A stretch of DNA of 64,000 nucleotides from NCBI RefSeq assembly GCF_032854445.1, contig NC_088297.1, positions 11,680,163 through 11,744,162 on the forward strand. Direction: 5' to 3'. Below, in pieces: positions 36,614 through 49,600 of this stretch. The first letter of the stretch is position 1, and every line of letters starts with the position of its first letter. A program made the translations under genes and the position numbers. The stretch comes from Liolophura sinensis (Eukaryota; Mollusca; Polyplacophora; Chitonida; Chitonidae). Under the pieces are notes generated by a model, which was given only the letters and a program-made list of their open reading frames with translations, did no database searches and was not told where the DNA came from.

Positions 36614-38366
36614 ACATTTTTGTTAACAGCTACACATATATTTCTCCACTCAAATATGCTTTTACATGTATCATAATTTTCAACCTGGAGAATGGAATGA
36701 AATCTGCATGACTTCGCAACGACTGACATGCCACCAAGTCTTCTACTAGAACTTTTGCTTTTCATATAGAGGAACTATCTTTTAAGGGGGATAACTCCTA
36801 CATGTACGAACAAAGTCGTCTTTTGTTTTCGTTATTCATGACGAACAGCAACTATATAGTTCGGCGCGGATGGATATCCTTCAGAAACTGTAAAGCTTTT
36901 TCCACCTGTGAATTAAAAAATGTGAATTTTCTAGGCAAGATAAAGCGTATTACATGGTTAGCTACTCACAGCTCCACCAAGAAGGTTATGCTGTTATCTT
37001 TTTCTTTGTTTGATAGGTTTTCTGAAGCTATCTTAACAGGGATTATAGCACTGAAGAATCAAGATGGCCGTTATGACGGTATGGTTGACTGTTTAACCAA
37101 GACAGTAATAGTACAGTGCGATAAGTGACAATTGCGGGGTTAATTTACATTGAACTATCCATATCACAAAGTACTGATTCTAAAAATAATACGCTTCTTC
37201 CACAACAGACTAAAACCTGAAAATTTCTGACAAAGCCGTGGCTAGATTCTTATATTTGATCTTATACTGGCTAAGAGCAACGCTTTCAATAGAAACCTTG
37301 GGCAAAAGATCTACGATTCTCAATAAAACAGTTGCCTGTTTTTTTTATTACTGTCTAGCTGAAGGTCTGTTTGAGTGAACAAGAAGACGTTCTTTGTTGA
37401 AGTTGTAAAATTAGATCATTTGACTGTTGTCCTGACACGTCGTTTTGTGGGTAACGTCTGATTTTTTGAAAAAATGGCGGCTGAGAAAAAAAATCGTATA
37501 TAAATATGGCGCCATCAGAATTTTGCCTACGGGAAGACAGAGAAATAATTCATTCATCTTCCCTCAGACAATTTCCAGATGGCGCTATGTACGACTTCGC
37601 CAAGGGCCATAACTGAATGTTGTTTCCAGATTGATTGGCAGAATGTGGTTTAACGCCATATGAATTCAAGTATTTTTCACCTTTATCTGACGAGGTGGAG
37701 TAAAACCCGGGTAAACATTCGAGCTTAGCAAAGTTATTGACGAACTTTCCCGAAGATTGACGAAGATTTGAGTTTTGCGACAGGATAAAGCTGATATGTT
37801 ACCCATATGTTTTATTATACTGAAGTGTAAGGAAAAACAAAGAACCGGAACCTGCTGCGATGGAACTTTAAATCACTGAATTTGTACGTTGCTACATGTA
37901 GCTGTGGAGCAAATCACTAAATGACTCTTTACTTTGCAAACAAGCGCGCGACAAAGAGCAGAAAAAGGGAAATAATTGTGATGATAACGCACGAGATCGC
38001 TGGGTATTGCCTCGTAAACGTGCAATATTATTTTGTGAGTGTGACGTTGTCATGCTTTGGCAGATCATCCTTCGACATCAGTCTGTGCGAAACATCATGT
38101 GACCGTGCACTGACCACTGACAACTAATAATCATTCTGTGAGGTATAATAACACAGCTGACCGATATTACAGTCCGAAATTACAGCGCATACTACGTGAA
38201 TTTACGAAGCTGAAGTCGAACTTCATTGTATATTTTGTTACAGAGCAGTCGTATCTATTGTCATTTCAATAAACGTCGTATGAAATCCTCTGACAATTTT
38301 CCGCTTGGACCTTACAACAACAGAGACAGTGTTTGTTCATGTGGATACAGTGAAATGTGGACGATT
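36614..38366. other. Stretch between the UGT relic and the 3' end of the protease-like gene
   Basis: No recognised gene. The 108-codon frame at 36802-37128 lacks a domain or clear splice context. Confidence 0.5.
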
Positions 38367-38590
38367 TGATTTATTTATTTGACTGGTGTTTTACGCCGTA
38401 CTCAATAATATTTGACTTGTACGACGGCGGGCAGCATTATGGTGGCAGGAAACCGGGCAGAGCCCGGGGAAAACCCACGACCATCCGTAGGTTGCTAACA
38501 TACTTTCCCACGCACGGTTGGAGAGAAAGCCAGCATGAGCTGGACTTGAACTCAAAGCGACCGCATTGGTGAGAGGCCCCTGGGTCATAG
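38367..38590 (-). mobile_element. SINE family A, nearly complete, head partly lost
   Basis: TTTATTTATTTGACTGGTGT through the core to GGTGAGAGGCCCCTGGGTCA; the A-box end is missing. Confidence 0.82.
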
Positions 38591-38607
38591 TTGGAAGAAT
38601 GAATGAA

Positions 38608-38681
38608 TGCTTGGGGCTCAACGTTGTATTTAATAATTTTTCAGTCAGCTATATGACGACGAGGAATCATTAGGTTTGTGT

Positions 38682-38743
<62 letters not shown>

Positions 38744-38985
38744 TGTGTCTTCTTGTAGCGAGCCCGTGGCGAGTCCATGCCGTCATAGTGTTGCCGCCAA
38801 TGAAGTATTATTCCAAAGACACCACACATGACATCCCACCCAGTTATATTGCATTGAAACTGGGCCAACTAGACCTATTTCCTTGCTCTAACCTCTCAGT
38901 GATGAACACCAAGCGAGTCAGCAACAAGCACCATTTTTAGTCTTTGGTATAAGGGTTGGATCCCGGGTCTCCCGGCTTTTATGCG
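38608..38985 (-). mobile_element. SINE family C with internal (GACA)n(CATA)n expansion
   Basis: The minus-orientation tail (ACGTTGTATTTAATAATTTT) is separated from the body by (GACA)n(CATA)n at 38684-38742. The body shows GGCGAGTCCATGCCGTCATA, ATGACATCCCACCCAGTTAT and CTTGCTCTAACCTCTCAGTG. Confidence 0.72.
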
Positions 38986-39273
38986 GATCCTCCATTGTTT
39001 GAAAAATGTTATAACATAAGTACGTGATATAAAAGACTAGCCGAGAGAAGGTCTAAGATGACGTTATATTAACATGTGCATTTGATCTCACGTTGGGCTT
39101 GACTTGAAATACAAGGAAGCTAAGATAACATACATAATAATTCTAACCATAATTTTTGGGGTTTATGCAAAATTATATATTGAAAATTATCGAAAAATTG
39201 GAAAAGATACAAATGTATTATTCCTCAAAAAATACTGGAATTAATATTATTCTACACCTGTTTTTACAGACAT

Positions 39274-39462
39274 TTACAGTCTACCGCTGATGACGTCATC
39301 AATCCATGCTGTATACGCAGACACCCTTGTGTACACGTCAGGTTTGTACCGTTGCTTTCCCTGCTCTTGCGCGGGACACGATCGTATTCCAAAACTGACC
39401 ACCCCGTGGACTTCCCAGTAGCCTTGTGGACTCAAACACATTAAGGGGCCGCCATTGTCTCC
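39274..39462 (-). CDS. S1 exon 4 (last): mutated catalytic-serine motif and C-terminus
   Basis: Acceptor TTATTTCAG, then a phase-0 exon of 62 codons plus TAA. It begins GDNGGPLMC where active S1 peptidases have GDSGGP; the codon is AAT, one transition from the serine codon AGT. It continues with VSFGIRSC (SWG in trypsin), KPDVYTRV (KPGVYTRV in trypsin, so Gly226 is Asp) and the terminal helix AWIDDVI. The oxyanion glycine and Asp194 remain. The fold looks intact while the nucleophile is missing. Confidence 0.92.
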   Translation of the reverse strand, partial: GDNGGPLMCLSPQGYWEVHGVVSFGIRSCPAQEQGKQRYKPDVYTRVSAYTAWIDDVISGRL

Positions 39463-42400
39463 CTGAAATAACAAAGTGCACAGCTTTGTTTCTGGGATCT
39501 CAGACATCTTGTTTTACACCCATTCACACATATATGTTTACTCTAAAATACTGATTTGTGAACATTAACAGATAAATGTTGTCTGTTGTCTGAACGATGC
39601 TAGAATGTATTCTGCTATTTAAACAAATTATTCTGTCAAATTTACCACACATTTTTCTATTTTTTGAACATTTATTAGAGTAGATGAATGACTGGTTTAA
39701 CGTCACATTCGTAACATTTCAGCCATATCCTGCAGGGACGATTGTATTAGAGTAACGGGTTATTACGTTGAATATGTCACTGTATTATTTTAAAATAAAA
39801 AACATAGATTCTAACATCACTCAAACAATAGACTTTCTAACAAAATGAATAGACTATTTTCTTTTAAAGCAACAACATTAAAGATCCATGACTGTATGCA
39901 TCAATTGTCTGGCAAGTATGTCTGTGGTGAAGTATAGTATTTTTACAAATACAAGATGCCCTGTTCTGCAAACCCATATACTGCAAACAGTGAATCCGGA
40001 TCTTAACGGAATATTGTACACCCCCCAACCAGCCTGGAGGATACGCGGATGGTCCGGCATCATAGGCAGATAGTGATCAATTCCCTACTGCAATCGTTCG
40101 ATATGCATCGTTCGCTTCAAATCACCGCTGCCACTTGACAAGCTTGACCTGTGAAGCTTGTGACACGCAGGTAGGTTTGTTTAGACTTAGTCTCATCTCT
40201 CGTGCGGAACTATTTAATCAGTATTCGTAAATCAAATTTTTTCAGCTTTTGATTAGAATCATGTTGTGCATATTTAAGATAAAGAGAATGCATATGTAAA
40301 TGAAGTGTTATCGGAAACACATGTTTAGACAGAGTGTTTGTGTTTTGTGACATCACTTCCTGCCGCCTGACCGTGATCGCAGTTACCTAGGCGTAGTCCA
40401 AGGATTTCTGCACAAAATTTGCTAGTGATGGCATAAAGGTAAAGTGATTGTAGACAGCCATGCATGCGCTGTAAGGAGTACGCGGTCTTATAGGTAAGCC
40501 GTAATGAGTAACTCTCTCAATTTCGTACTTTTTAAAGCCTATTGTCTGAGAAACCAATTTGACATTTAGAAAAAAGAAAGACTTCATTTTAATACCACTG
40601 CCTGTAACCTATAGTCTGTTTCTTTTAACTTGTCGATTATATTCGGCTGTCTGTAAAATCAGTCACACTCGCTACAAAACTGACTTTCACATTGATAACA
40701 CATAGGTAACGCTACACACTGATATGTTACGATATGTGTCATTAACGAAAGGTAATTTTAACAGTAAATACGGCAAAGAACTGAATACAGGCGACAAGTT
40801 GAAAGACACAAACTAAGCAGTACTCACAGAGCAAGGTTGGGGTAGGCCATATTCAAAACCGGAGCAAATTTTCCCTTCAAAAGCAAGTGACCACTCCTCT
40901 TCACAGTAAGTGTCATTCAACACTTTAGTGCGCATGTGCCGCAGGTTCACGGGATAGTTAGCTGGAGAAGTTCAACGAAAGGGAATAGTCAGAGAATGCA
41001 AACGAAGTTACGCTCATTAAACCGGAAAATTACCGTATAATTTCCTATATACAAAAAGCTCGACCTTTCACTAATCAGATCTCACATTTCAGAACAAGTT
41101 TAAACACTGTGACAAAGAAGCCAAAAAAACTGATGTAACGTTCACCAGACGGACAACTGAGAAATAAGTGCAAAATACATATATTTCATAATGATACTTA
41201 AATTTATCTTTTAAAAAATATTTTTAAAACAATTAAATATAGACACGTGGATGCAAAACTTCACCTGAATATATTTTAAATCATTTATACGGGGAACATT
41301 TATACCTGTGATTGTATTCCTGCTGGAGGGCTAAACAACCCTGAGGCCTGGTCCCTTTGTAATGTTTAAATTTTAATGATGTTAAATATGATGACAATAC
41401 TGTATTTTGATTAATTCCAGGCTAGTGACTTCTAAAAAAACTGCAATTAACATCACTGCATTTTTTTACGTAATTCTGATAAAGCCAAGGGGCTAGAGGG
41501 CGTGCAATTTGCTACTGTTTAAGCATATTATATTTAATCTAAACAGTTAGATTAAAAACACTAGCAATTTAACTGACAAGTATTTGTATTTCACAGTTTA
41601 TGTGTGACCATTAGCCAGCTATCACACTGTTGTCGCTGCTCTTATTTTTCACTCTACGCTGTACCTGATAATGAGGTCGCCAGCTCATGGTGGCCTTATC
41701 TATGGTCGTGCATGGGGAGGTGTGTCAGCAACTTGCAGATGGAACTTGCCCACCCTAAGGCTTGTGAATTACTATTGAATGTGTCACACCTGTATGCATT
41801 AATACTTACATGACCAGAATGGACGTGTATTTCCTAACCCAGAAACGTAGCACACGGACGACTCATTAACTCTCACCCCCTCCCTCGGGAGGCAAACAGG
41901 TTGCACATTTTCCCCCAGGTTAAGGGGTCTGTCCAGTTCCACTAAGGCTATATCCGCACTGAACACGGGAAGTGTTCTATAGTTCTTATGCAATACGATT
42001 CTCCGGATGTTTCGCGTCTGCAGCAAACTGCCTGGGTATTCTGGAGTGTTAGAGCCTACCCTGATGCTGGCGTACACCAGAGGAAACCTATAAGAGAATA
42101 TAGCATATCAACGATGTGACAGATATCTTTATCATTGGTTTGTTTGCTTGATTGTTGTTTAACGAAATACTCAAAGACATTTCACTCGTAACAAAATAAT
42201 TCGTTAAAATTTAACAAAGTTTGCTGTTTGAGTGATGCTACAGTGTATTTTGTTATTGCAGTAGATTATGTATTACACATAAATTCCATTAACTCAACAT
42301 CGTTGTGAGTTCATGCCCAGCTCGTGCTGGCTTCCTCTCCGGCTGTACGTGGGAGGGTCTGCCAGCAGCCTGCGGATGGTCGTGTGTTTCCCCCCGGGCT

Positions 42401-45400
42401 CCGTCCGGTTTCCTCCCACCATAATGCTGGCCGCCGTCGTATAAGTGAAATATTCTTGAGTAGGGCGTAAAACACCACTCAAATAAATAAATAAATATTA
42501 ATTCAACACAAAGATCGTATTAGACTAACAGGATATTATGTTGAGTGAGACTCAGCCTTATGTTATAATAAGAGAATACATCCTAGCATTATTCAGACAA
42601 CATACTTTCTGTTAAATGTAACAGATTAATTTGCTTTTAGTGCATCCACACCAAATTACTGACGAATTTCTCCACAATATTGTGATTTAGAGAAATTATT
42701 AACCGCTATAACTTAGCTATGGTTGTGAAAAACGCACCCTGAAAGGAATGCAGCAAATCAACGACCAGGCGCCTTGCATTTACTTTACCTAACTCCGCTT
42801 AAATCTTGGTATTGGAGGGACGTTACTTATTTAGAATTGGTGATCTTTTACAGAATTATTAGAATAAAACCCTAACTGAGGTAAATTGACAAGCGGCCGT
42901 TTTTCACCGGTTACGTGTGACCATTTTCCACTGTCGTCGGTGCCCTATTTTTTCTTTTTTTTTTTTGGCTGTTAATGCTGTAAGCCTTTAATCATATTGT
43001 GATACATGTTACGGTTCAGAATAATTATTCATCGATACACCTTATCAATGTTTGAAAAGATGCATGCATTATGCCATGAAGGAATGTAACGCACATCAAC
43101 GGTGAGAAGCCTTGTTACCAATATCATGATTAAGCACAATTGTCATACATATACGAGTCTGAATGTGGAAAAAAAAAGAAAACAAAAACAAAAAACAAAA
43201 ACGCATGTCATATGCCCGCACTCTCTCTTCTTGTGTGCTCTGAAGGTTTACTTATTTTTGGTTAGAGATTCCTTAAAACATACACGCAAAGGACTCCATT
43301 TTCAATTTTCATTCGCTGTTTTCCACCGAATGACATGGACAATACAGATGACCGACTGCATTTCATAAATCTAACGGTGTATTGACAGCGTATGACTGGA
43401 TGTATTCTTTGTTCATTGTTCATTCATATGACAACGGGCAATCATTATATATGCGTGTGTGTGTGTGTGTGTTCTTGTGGCAGGGCGAGTCCGTGCCGCC
43501 AATGAAGTATCACGCCTAAGACACCAGACATGACAGCCTTCCCAGTCAGAATATATGGACACCAGGCCTGTGTTTTAAGAGATGTAATGTCATCTATCCT
43601 TTCTCATGCTTGTGAACCAACTTCAGCCAGTTTCAAGAAAACGAAGGCGTAAACATTTGCCAACTAAGACACAGTGACTGTTGCCACTGATCTCCGCGCT
43701 ATATGTACTGAGTTAATTACCCGTCGTTAGTTGCTCGCTTCGGTGGCCTAATGGTTAGAGCGTCCGCCTCAAAGTTGGGAGACATAACAGAGACTCTTTA
43801 ATGGTACTTTTTGCTGTCTCGCCTGGCACTGCGAGGTTAGAGCAAGGAAACAGGACTGATTGGCCCAGTATCAGTATAACGTGACTGGGTGGGGTGTCAT
43901 GTCTAGTGTGTTTGGCATGAAACTTTGGCGGCATGAACCCGCCACGCCAGAAGAAGACACAGTATATCAGCATACACCTAAGGACTCCTCGTCGTCATAC
44001 GACTGCAATATTGTTAGATACGACGTAAAACCCGAAGCATATATACATATACATACCTGTCGTTGGCAAAGCAATGAGCCGCAGTGAGGATCCATCTGTC
44101 GTTAACAATGCTACCGCCACATATCATTTTGCCCAAGTTAATGACGTATGCCATCCAGGGCCACTCCCGCGGCTGTGACACGCTTCCGCCGATGATCTGT
44201 GAGCGCTGTGGTGAGACGGCACCTTTTACACCGCATCCTGCAAACAAAAGAATTAGTCTGATCCAGTATATCTTTTTTTCATTGGTGTTTTACGCCGTAC
44301 TCAATAATACTTCCCTTATACGACCGCGGGCAGCATGATGGTGGGATGAACCGGGAAGAGCCCAGGGAAAACCCACGACCATCCGCAGGTTGTTGACAGA
44401 CCTTCCGACGTACGACTGGAGACAAGGCGACATGAGCTGGACTTGAACTTACGGCGATGGCATTGGTGAGAGGCTTCTGGGTCATTGCGCAGAGCTGGTA
44501 AACGAACCACTATAGATTATCGACGCCTCCTGATCCAATAATATTCTATGGTCATGCACTTTGCATTGTTTTGATGTGATAGTATGTTAAATGTTTTCAC
44601 AACACAGCATTTCTGGTAATTATAAATTAGTAACGTCTAATAATTTGTAACAAACATGATTGCAATTTTTGTACCTAATTCTACTTGAGCCATGGCACTA
44701 TGGGGCGTGTACGCTGCTACTTTTTTAGGCATATACGACATTTACAATAAAACCCTAACTGAGGTAAATAGACATGAGGGCGTATTTCACCACTTGGAAG
44801 TATCACGCTATCATCACTGCTCTGGATTTACTTTCTATGCTGTAAATCTTTTACTATACAGATGGAGTATGGATACATGTAATCACGCAAAACATCGTAC
44901 TATCTCGCGTTACCTAGCAACATCTGACAAAAAGTTCTGGATACAACAACAACAACAAACACATATAAAGCCTTTTAGCTTGAACTTGATTATCTTCCAC
45001 TTGGCAGGCGCCGAGACATCTTCCTATTGCGTATAAAAACAATCGCACGAGGAGAAAAATGTGATAGAAGAACAGTTTCAATTTGAGCAAATCACACGCT
45101 AGTCAGAGTTCACTGATTTCATGTATCCATTGTTTTGCATTTCCAACTTTTTAAAAGTTCTGCCCACAGACAGCCGTCTTGAAGCCATGCTTGTAACGCC
45201 ATACGGACGGGATTCCACCAGATTCAGTGAAATTTTAAAATGGAAGTAAAATATGTTAACATATTTCCAGATACAGTTTCTAAAGGCTTTTCTACTGATG
45301 CCTAGTTCATTTTCATGCTTCCTTTCAGTTTAAAGGTTTTATCCAACGATCATGATTGGCTGATTTTATGTTACCTAAATTGCCGTTACGCTGCTTGCTG

Positions 45401-46581
45401 ATGTCGTTCTTCATCAAGGACGTAATGACCGCAAAACGGATCTTAAAATATCAATATGGTGACATTCAATAAACGCGGTAAACCGTCACTATATTCGACT
45501 AGTTTTATTTATTTACATGTTTGATTGTTGTTTTACGCCGTACTCAAGAATATTTCACTTATACGACGGCTGCCAGCTTTATGATGGGAGGAAACGGGGC
45601 AGAGCCCGGGGGAAACCCAAGACCATCCGCAGGTTGCTGGCACACCTTCCCACGTACGGCCGGAGAGGAAGCCAGCATGAGCTGGACTTCACAGCGACCG
45701 CATTGGTGAGAGGCTCCTGGGTCATTACGCTGTGCTAGCGCGGTAACAAACTGAGCCACGGAGCCACGAAAAAAAGGCTTTGCACACAACGAATCCATGA
45801 AAGGCACCCACTATAAAACTGGCGGTCCCTTTAGATAGATGGGTGGACCCATCCCTGATGTGACGTCAGAAAATGCCACCGTAATATCCAACGTTACACG
45901 TTATACGAAGTAAATTACTCGGTTAAAAAAAAATCTGAAAAAATGGATCCAACCATATTTATGGACAGTGTTTAATGGTATTTCATCTGACATATACTTC
46001 ACATTAGTGTTTTCTTTGCCTTTAAGTTAATCAATCATATTTGGCTAAAAATGATCATTTGTCTGCTGTATTGCCGGTGTCGTGCGGTGTGCCTCTGCCC
46101 TCCTTCCTTTCTACTATATATTTGTGATATTATAAAAACACCTTCTTTATTTAATGCTATTCTCGTTATTGTTATTTTTTAGTTCCGCACCCCATGACTA
46201 TATTTCACCTTTATGTTTCCTTAAAAATAAACAAATTCATATTACATTTAAAGGGATGAAACAGGCCTCTCGGAGTTCTCAAATCATGCAATATTGTAAA
46301 ACTCCAAGCTTTGTAAGGTGAAATAAATAAATTTAAAATATTAATCAATGAACCAGATAGCTAATGCTCTACTTTTTAAATTGATTTCAGTGAGGTTTGT
46401 TGGTATTGCATGTACACTGGGATGAGCAGTTCATGTTACACGTTGATAGTATAAAGTGCGGTGTACTGGGTGGAGGCCTTTCTGTTGTAATGCAGGAGAT
46501 ATCAGCATGGAGTGCAAAACTAGAACGGCTACGACAGCATTTTACAGTGAACCCTCATTATCGTGCTGAGACAGTTTTGAC

Positions 46582-46657
<76 letters not shown>

Positions 46658-49600
46658 TTACCTGATGGCTCACAGGAGAGCTTCAAGACTCGCTGACTTG
46701 GACAGGATTTTCTGCAATACATTAAGCACATGATCTGAACAGACTGTAATTATATAGAAATTCTGTCATTGTCTGATGCAGGACAACGGTGCAAGCAAAG
46801 ACAAGACGTGTGTAAGGCTCATATTAGAGACTGACCATGTTGGTGGCCTAACGGTTAGAACGTCCTCCTCGAAGTCGAGAGACCTATGATCAAACCCGGT
46901 TCGGGTCACACCAAAGGCTTAAAAAATGGTAATTGTTGTTGCCTCGCTTGTCGCTCAGCACTGGACTGTTAGAGGAAGGCTGGTTGGCCCGGTGTCAGTA
47001 TAATGTGACTGGGTGAGGTGTCATGTCTGGTGTTTTTGGAATGATACTTCGGTGGCGACAGCACTTCGACGGCATTGACTCGCCTTACCACGCGAAGACA
47101 CTATATATGTACACACACCTACTGACCCCTCGTCGTCATATGACTGATAAATTGTTAAGTACGACGTTACACCACAGGCATCCATTCAGTCATATTAGAT
47201 ACTCTCTCCTCCATTTGGGTCTAAGACTTACAACTGAAAATTACTTGTTCGCTTGTAATACCCGGTGCAAGGGATAAATATGTTACCAGTCTGCCACAAA
47301 TCGTCCATTCTAAAAGAAAAGTGATCCAGCTTTCTTCGTCAGGCTTGGGTCGAGGTGTCAGCTGTAAGGTAGATACGATCCATTTTGTTTCTACCGGACC
47401 TCAGAGGATAAGGGTAAGGTCACTCAGTCACGTGCAAGCATCATGTGATTGAATAATCGGGTATGTTATTGTTGTCAAACTACTGAGCGCCGCCATGTTG
47501 GGACTGCTTTGTGTGAATCACAGTCTTTGTCCTTCACTTATATACTGTTCACTTTTGTTCCATGTGCAATTCTAGGGTTATATTTTGAGTGAGTGAGTGA
47601 GTGCGTGCGTGCGTGGGGTTTAACGTCGTACTCAACAATTTTTCAGTCATATGACGACGAAGGAATCCTTAGGGTATATGTAATGTCCTCCTTGTTGCAG
47701 AACGGATTTCCACCGTTCTCTTATTTAGTGCTGCTTCACTGAGACGACTTACCGAAGGCAAGTAAGTCGCCCCCGCTGAGCCATTATACTGATACCTGTC
47801 AACCAGTCGTTGCACTATCCCCTTCATGCTGAACGCCAGGGAGGAAGTTACAACTTCCTCTTTTAAAGTCTTAGGTGTGACTCGACCCAGGATTGAATCC
47901 TGGATCTACCGCCCCCGAAGCGAGGGGTAGTTTGAAGCCAGGAGTATTGATTTATTGGCGGCTTTCAGAAATACTGCCCCATTTTTGTGGTGAATAATTC
48001 ATGGATCGTAATATCTTGGGCCGAATTGCCTTCGGCGCGAAATGTTGCTAACTGGACGACGAACTAAACAGTACTCCAACCACCAAGATAAAGGATATAC
48101 ATTTATACTCATCAAAAACACACAAACGCACGGAGAAATTTTATGTTGTTTTCTCTCAGTATTAAATAACGTGTTAACTCAACCATTAGGGTAAATATTC
48201 ATCCTCAACTGTGGCTTCGATTTCCAACAGATTTTCACATTTTACGACAATAATCCAGGGGCCTTGGCATGCCACTTGATACAGCAGGACTATTTTTATC
48301 TTTTGCGGCACTGAGTTCAAATTCGAAACTCCCCTATTGCAAACAGTTAAACGACGTAACAAGCCCTATCTAAACATAAACCAAAAAACATACCCGTAGA
48401 CTGATGATAACGGGATAGAGTTGAAATAATGCGAAAACCCCGCTTCTCACCGTGAATTTTCTTCAAAATTACATGACTGATTTTGAACACGGGTCTATCT
48501 GACGCCATGCATATTTCGCTCCAAAATTCGTGTCGCCTGACAAGAAATTCATGCCAGGAGTAATCAACTTACACGTTAAGGTGGGCAGTTAACTGGAGGG
48601 CGTCGTCAACACTCATTTCTCTGTATGTTAGAAACGTCCGTGATGAAGTGTCGTCTATAACAGCTTCGGCACTGACAAAATGATCTGAAAGGAAATGAAA
48701 CGTGGTAATGCATAGATCCAACACATTCGATGTCCCACCACCCCTTCTCTTGACATTTATTCTTGACATTACTTTTTATTCTATTCCCAATGAAAGCAAT
48801 TGTGACGTCAGAAAGATTGAACATTTGTAGCCATTATATGGGACATCCGGTTGACCTATTTACGAGAATACTGCTTATGATTGGTCAGTTGTGTGTTTTT
48901 GATTTACAGTTGACTTTGATCTCTTGTTCATCTAAAGTACTCGACAGAACTTATTCATTTTTTTTTTACACTGTTCGTTTTAATAACATTTTTTTCTCTC
49001 TCTTCATTACATAGGCATTCCGCTTCCATGGCCTTGTGGTGAGAGCATCAGCTGCGAAGGCCACAAACCTGGGATCAAACCCAAGGCTTTAAAAATGGTA
49101 CGTGTTGCTACCTCCTTTGGTGTTCAGCACTGAGAGGTTAGAAACAGAACTCTTTGGTCCAGCATCAGTTTGTGACTGGACAGCGTCTTGTCTGGTCTCT
49201 TTGGCCTGATACATGTACTCAGGTGGAGGCTGCACTTTTGCGGCATGGACTTGCCCTGCCACAAGACGCAGTATATATACGCACACCTAATGATTTGATT
49301 TATTTGATTGGTGTTTTACGCCGTACTCAAGAATATTTTACTTATACGACGGCAGCCAGCATTATGGTGAGAGGAAACGGGGAAGACACCAGGGGAAGCC
49401 TACGACAATCGGCAGGTTGCTGGCAGACCTTCCCACGTAAAGCACACCTAATGACTCTTCGTTGCCTTATGAATGAAAAATATGTGTCATGTATTCTGTT
49501 TGGTGTGAAACCACCATGTTGACATGGAACCCAAGGCGTCTCAGATGTAATAGTTGAATATTTGCTCTTTGGGTTACACGGGGAATTGAACTCGAAATCC

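Noticed and set aside
39274-39507. Stand-alone small protein starting at the Met before LFQGDNGG
   Set aside because: The upstream part of that frame is intron; an acceptor at 39463 and the S1 fold place it as the last exon of a larger gene.
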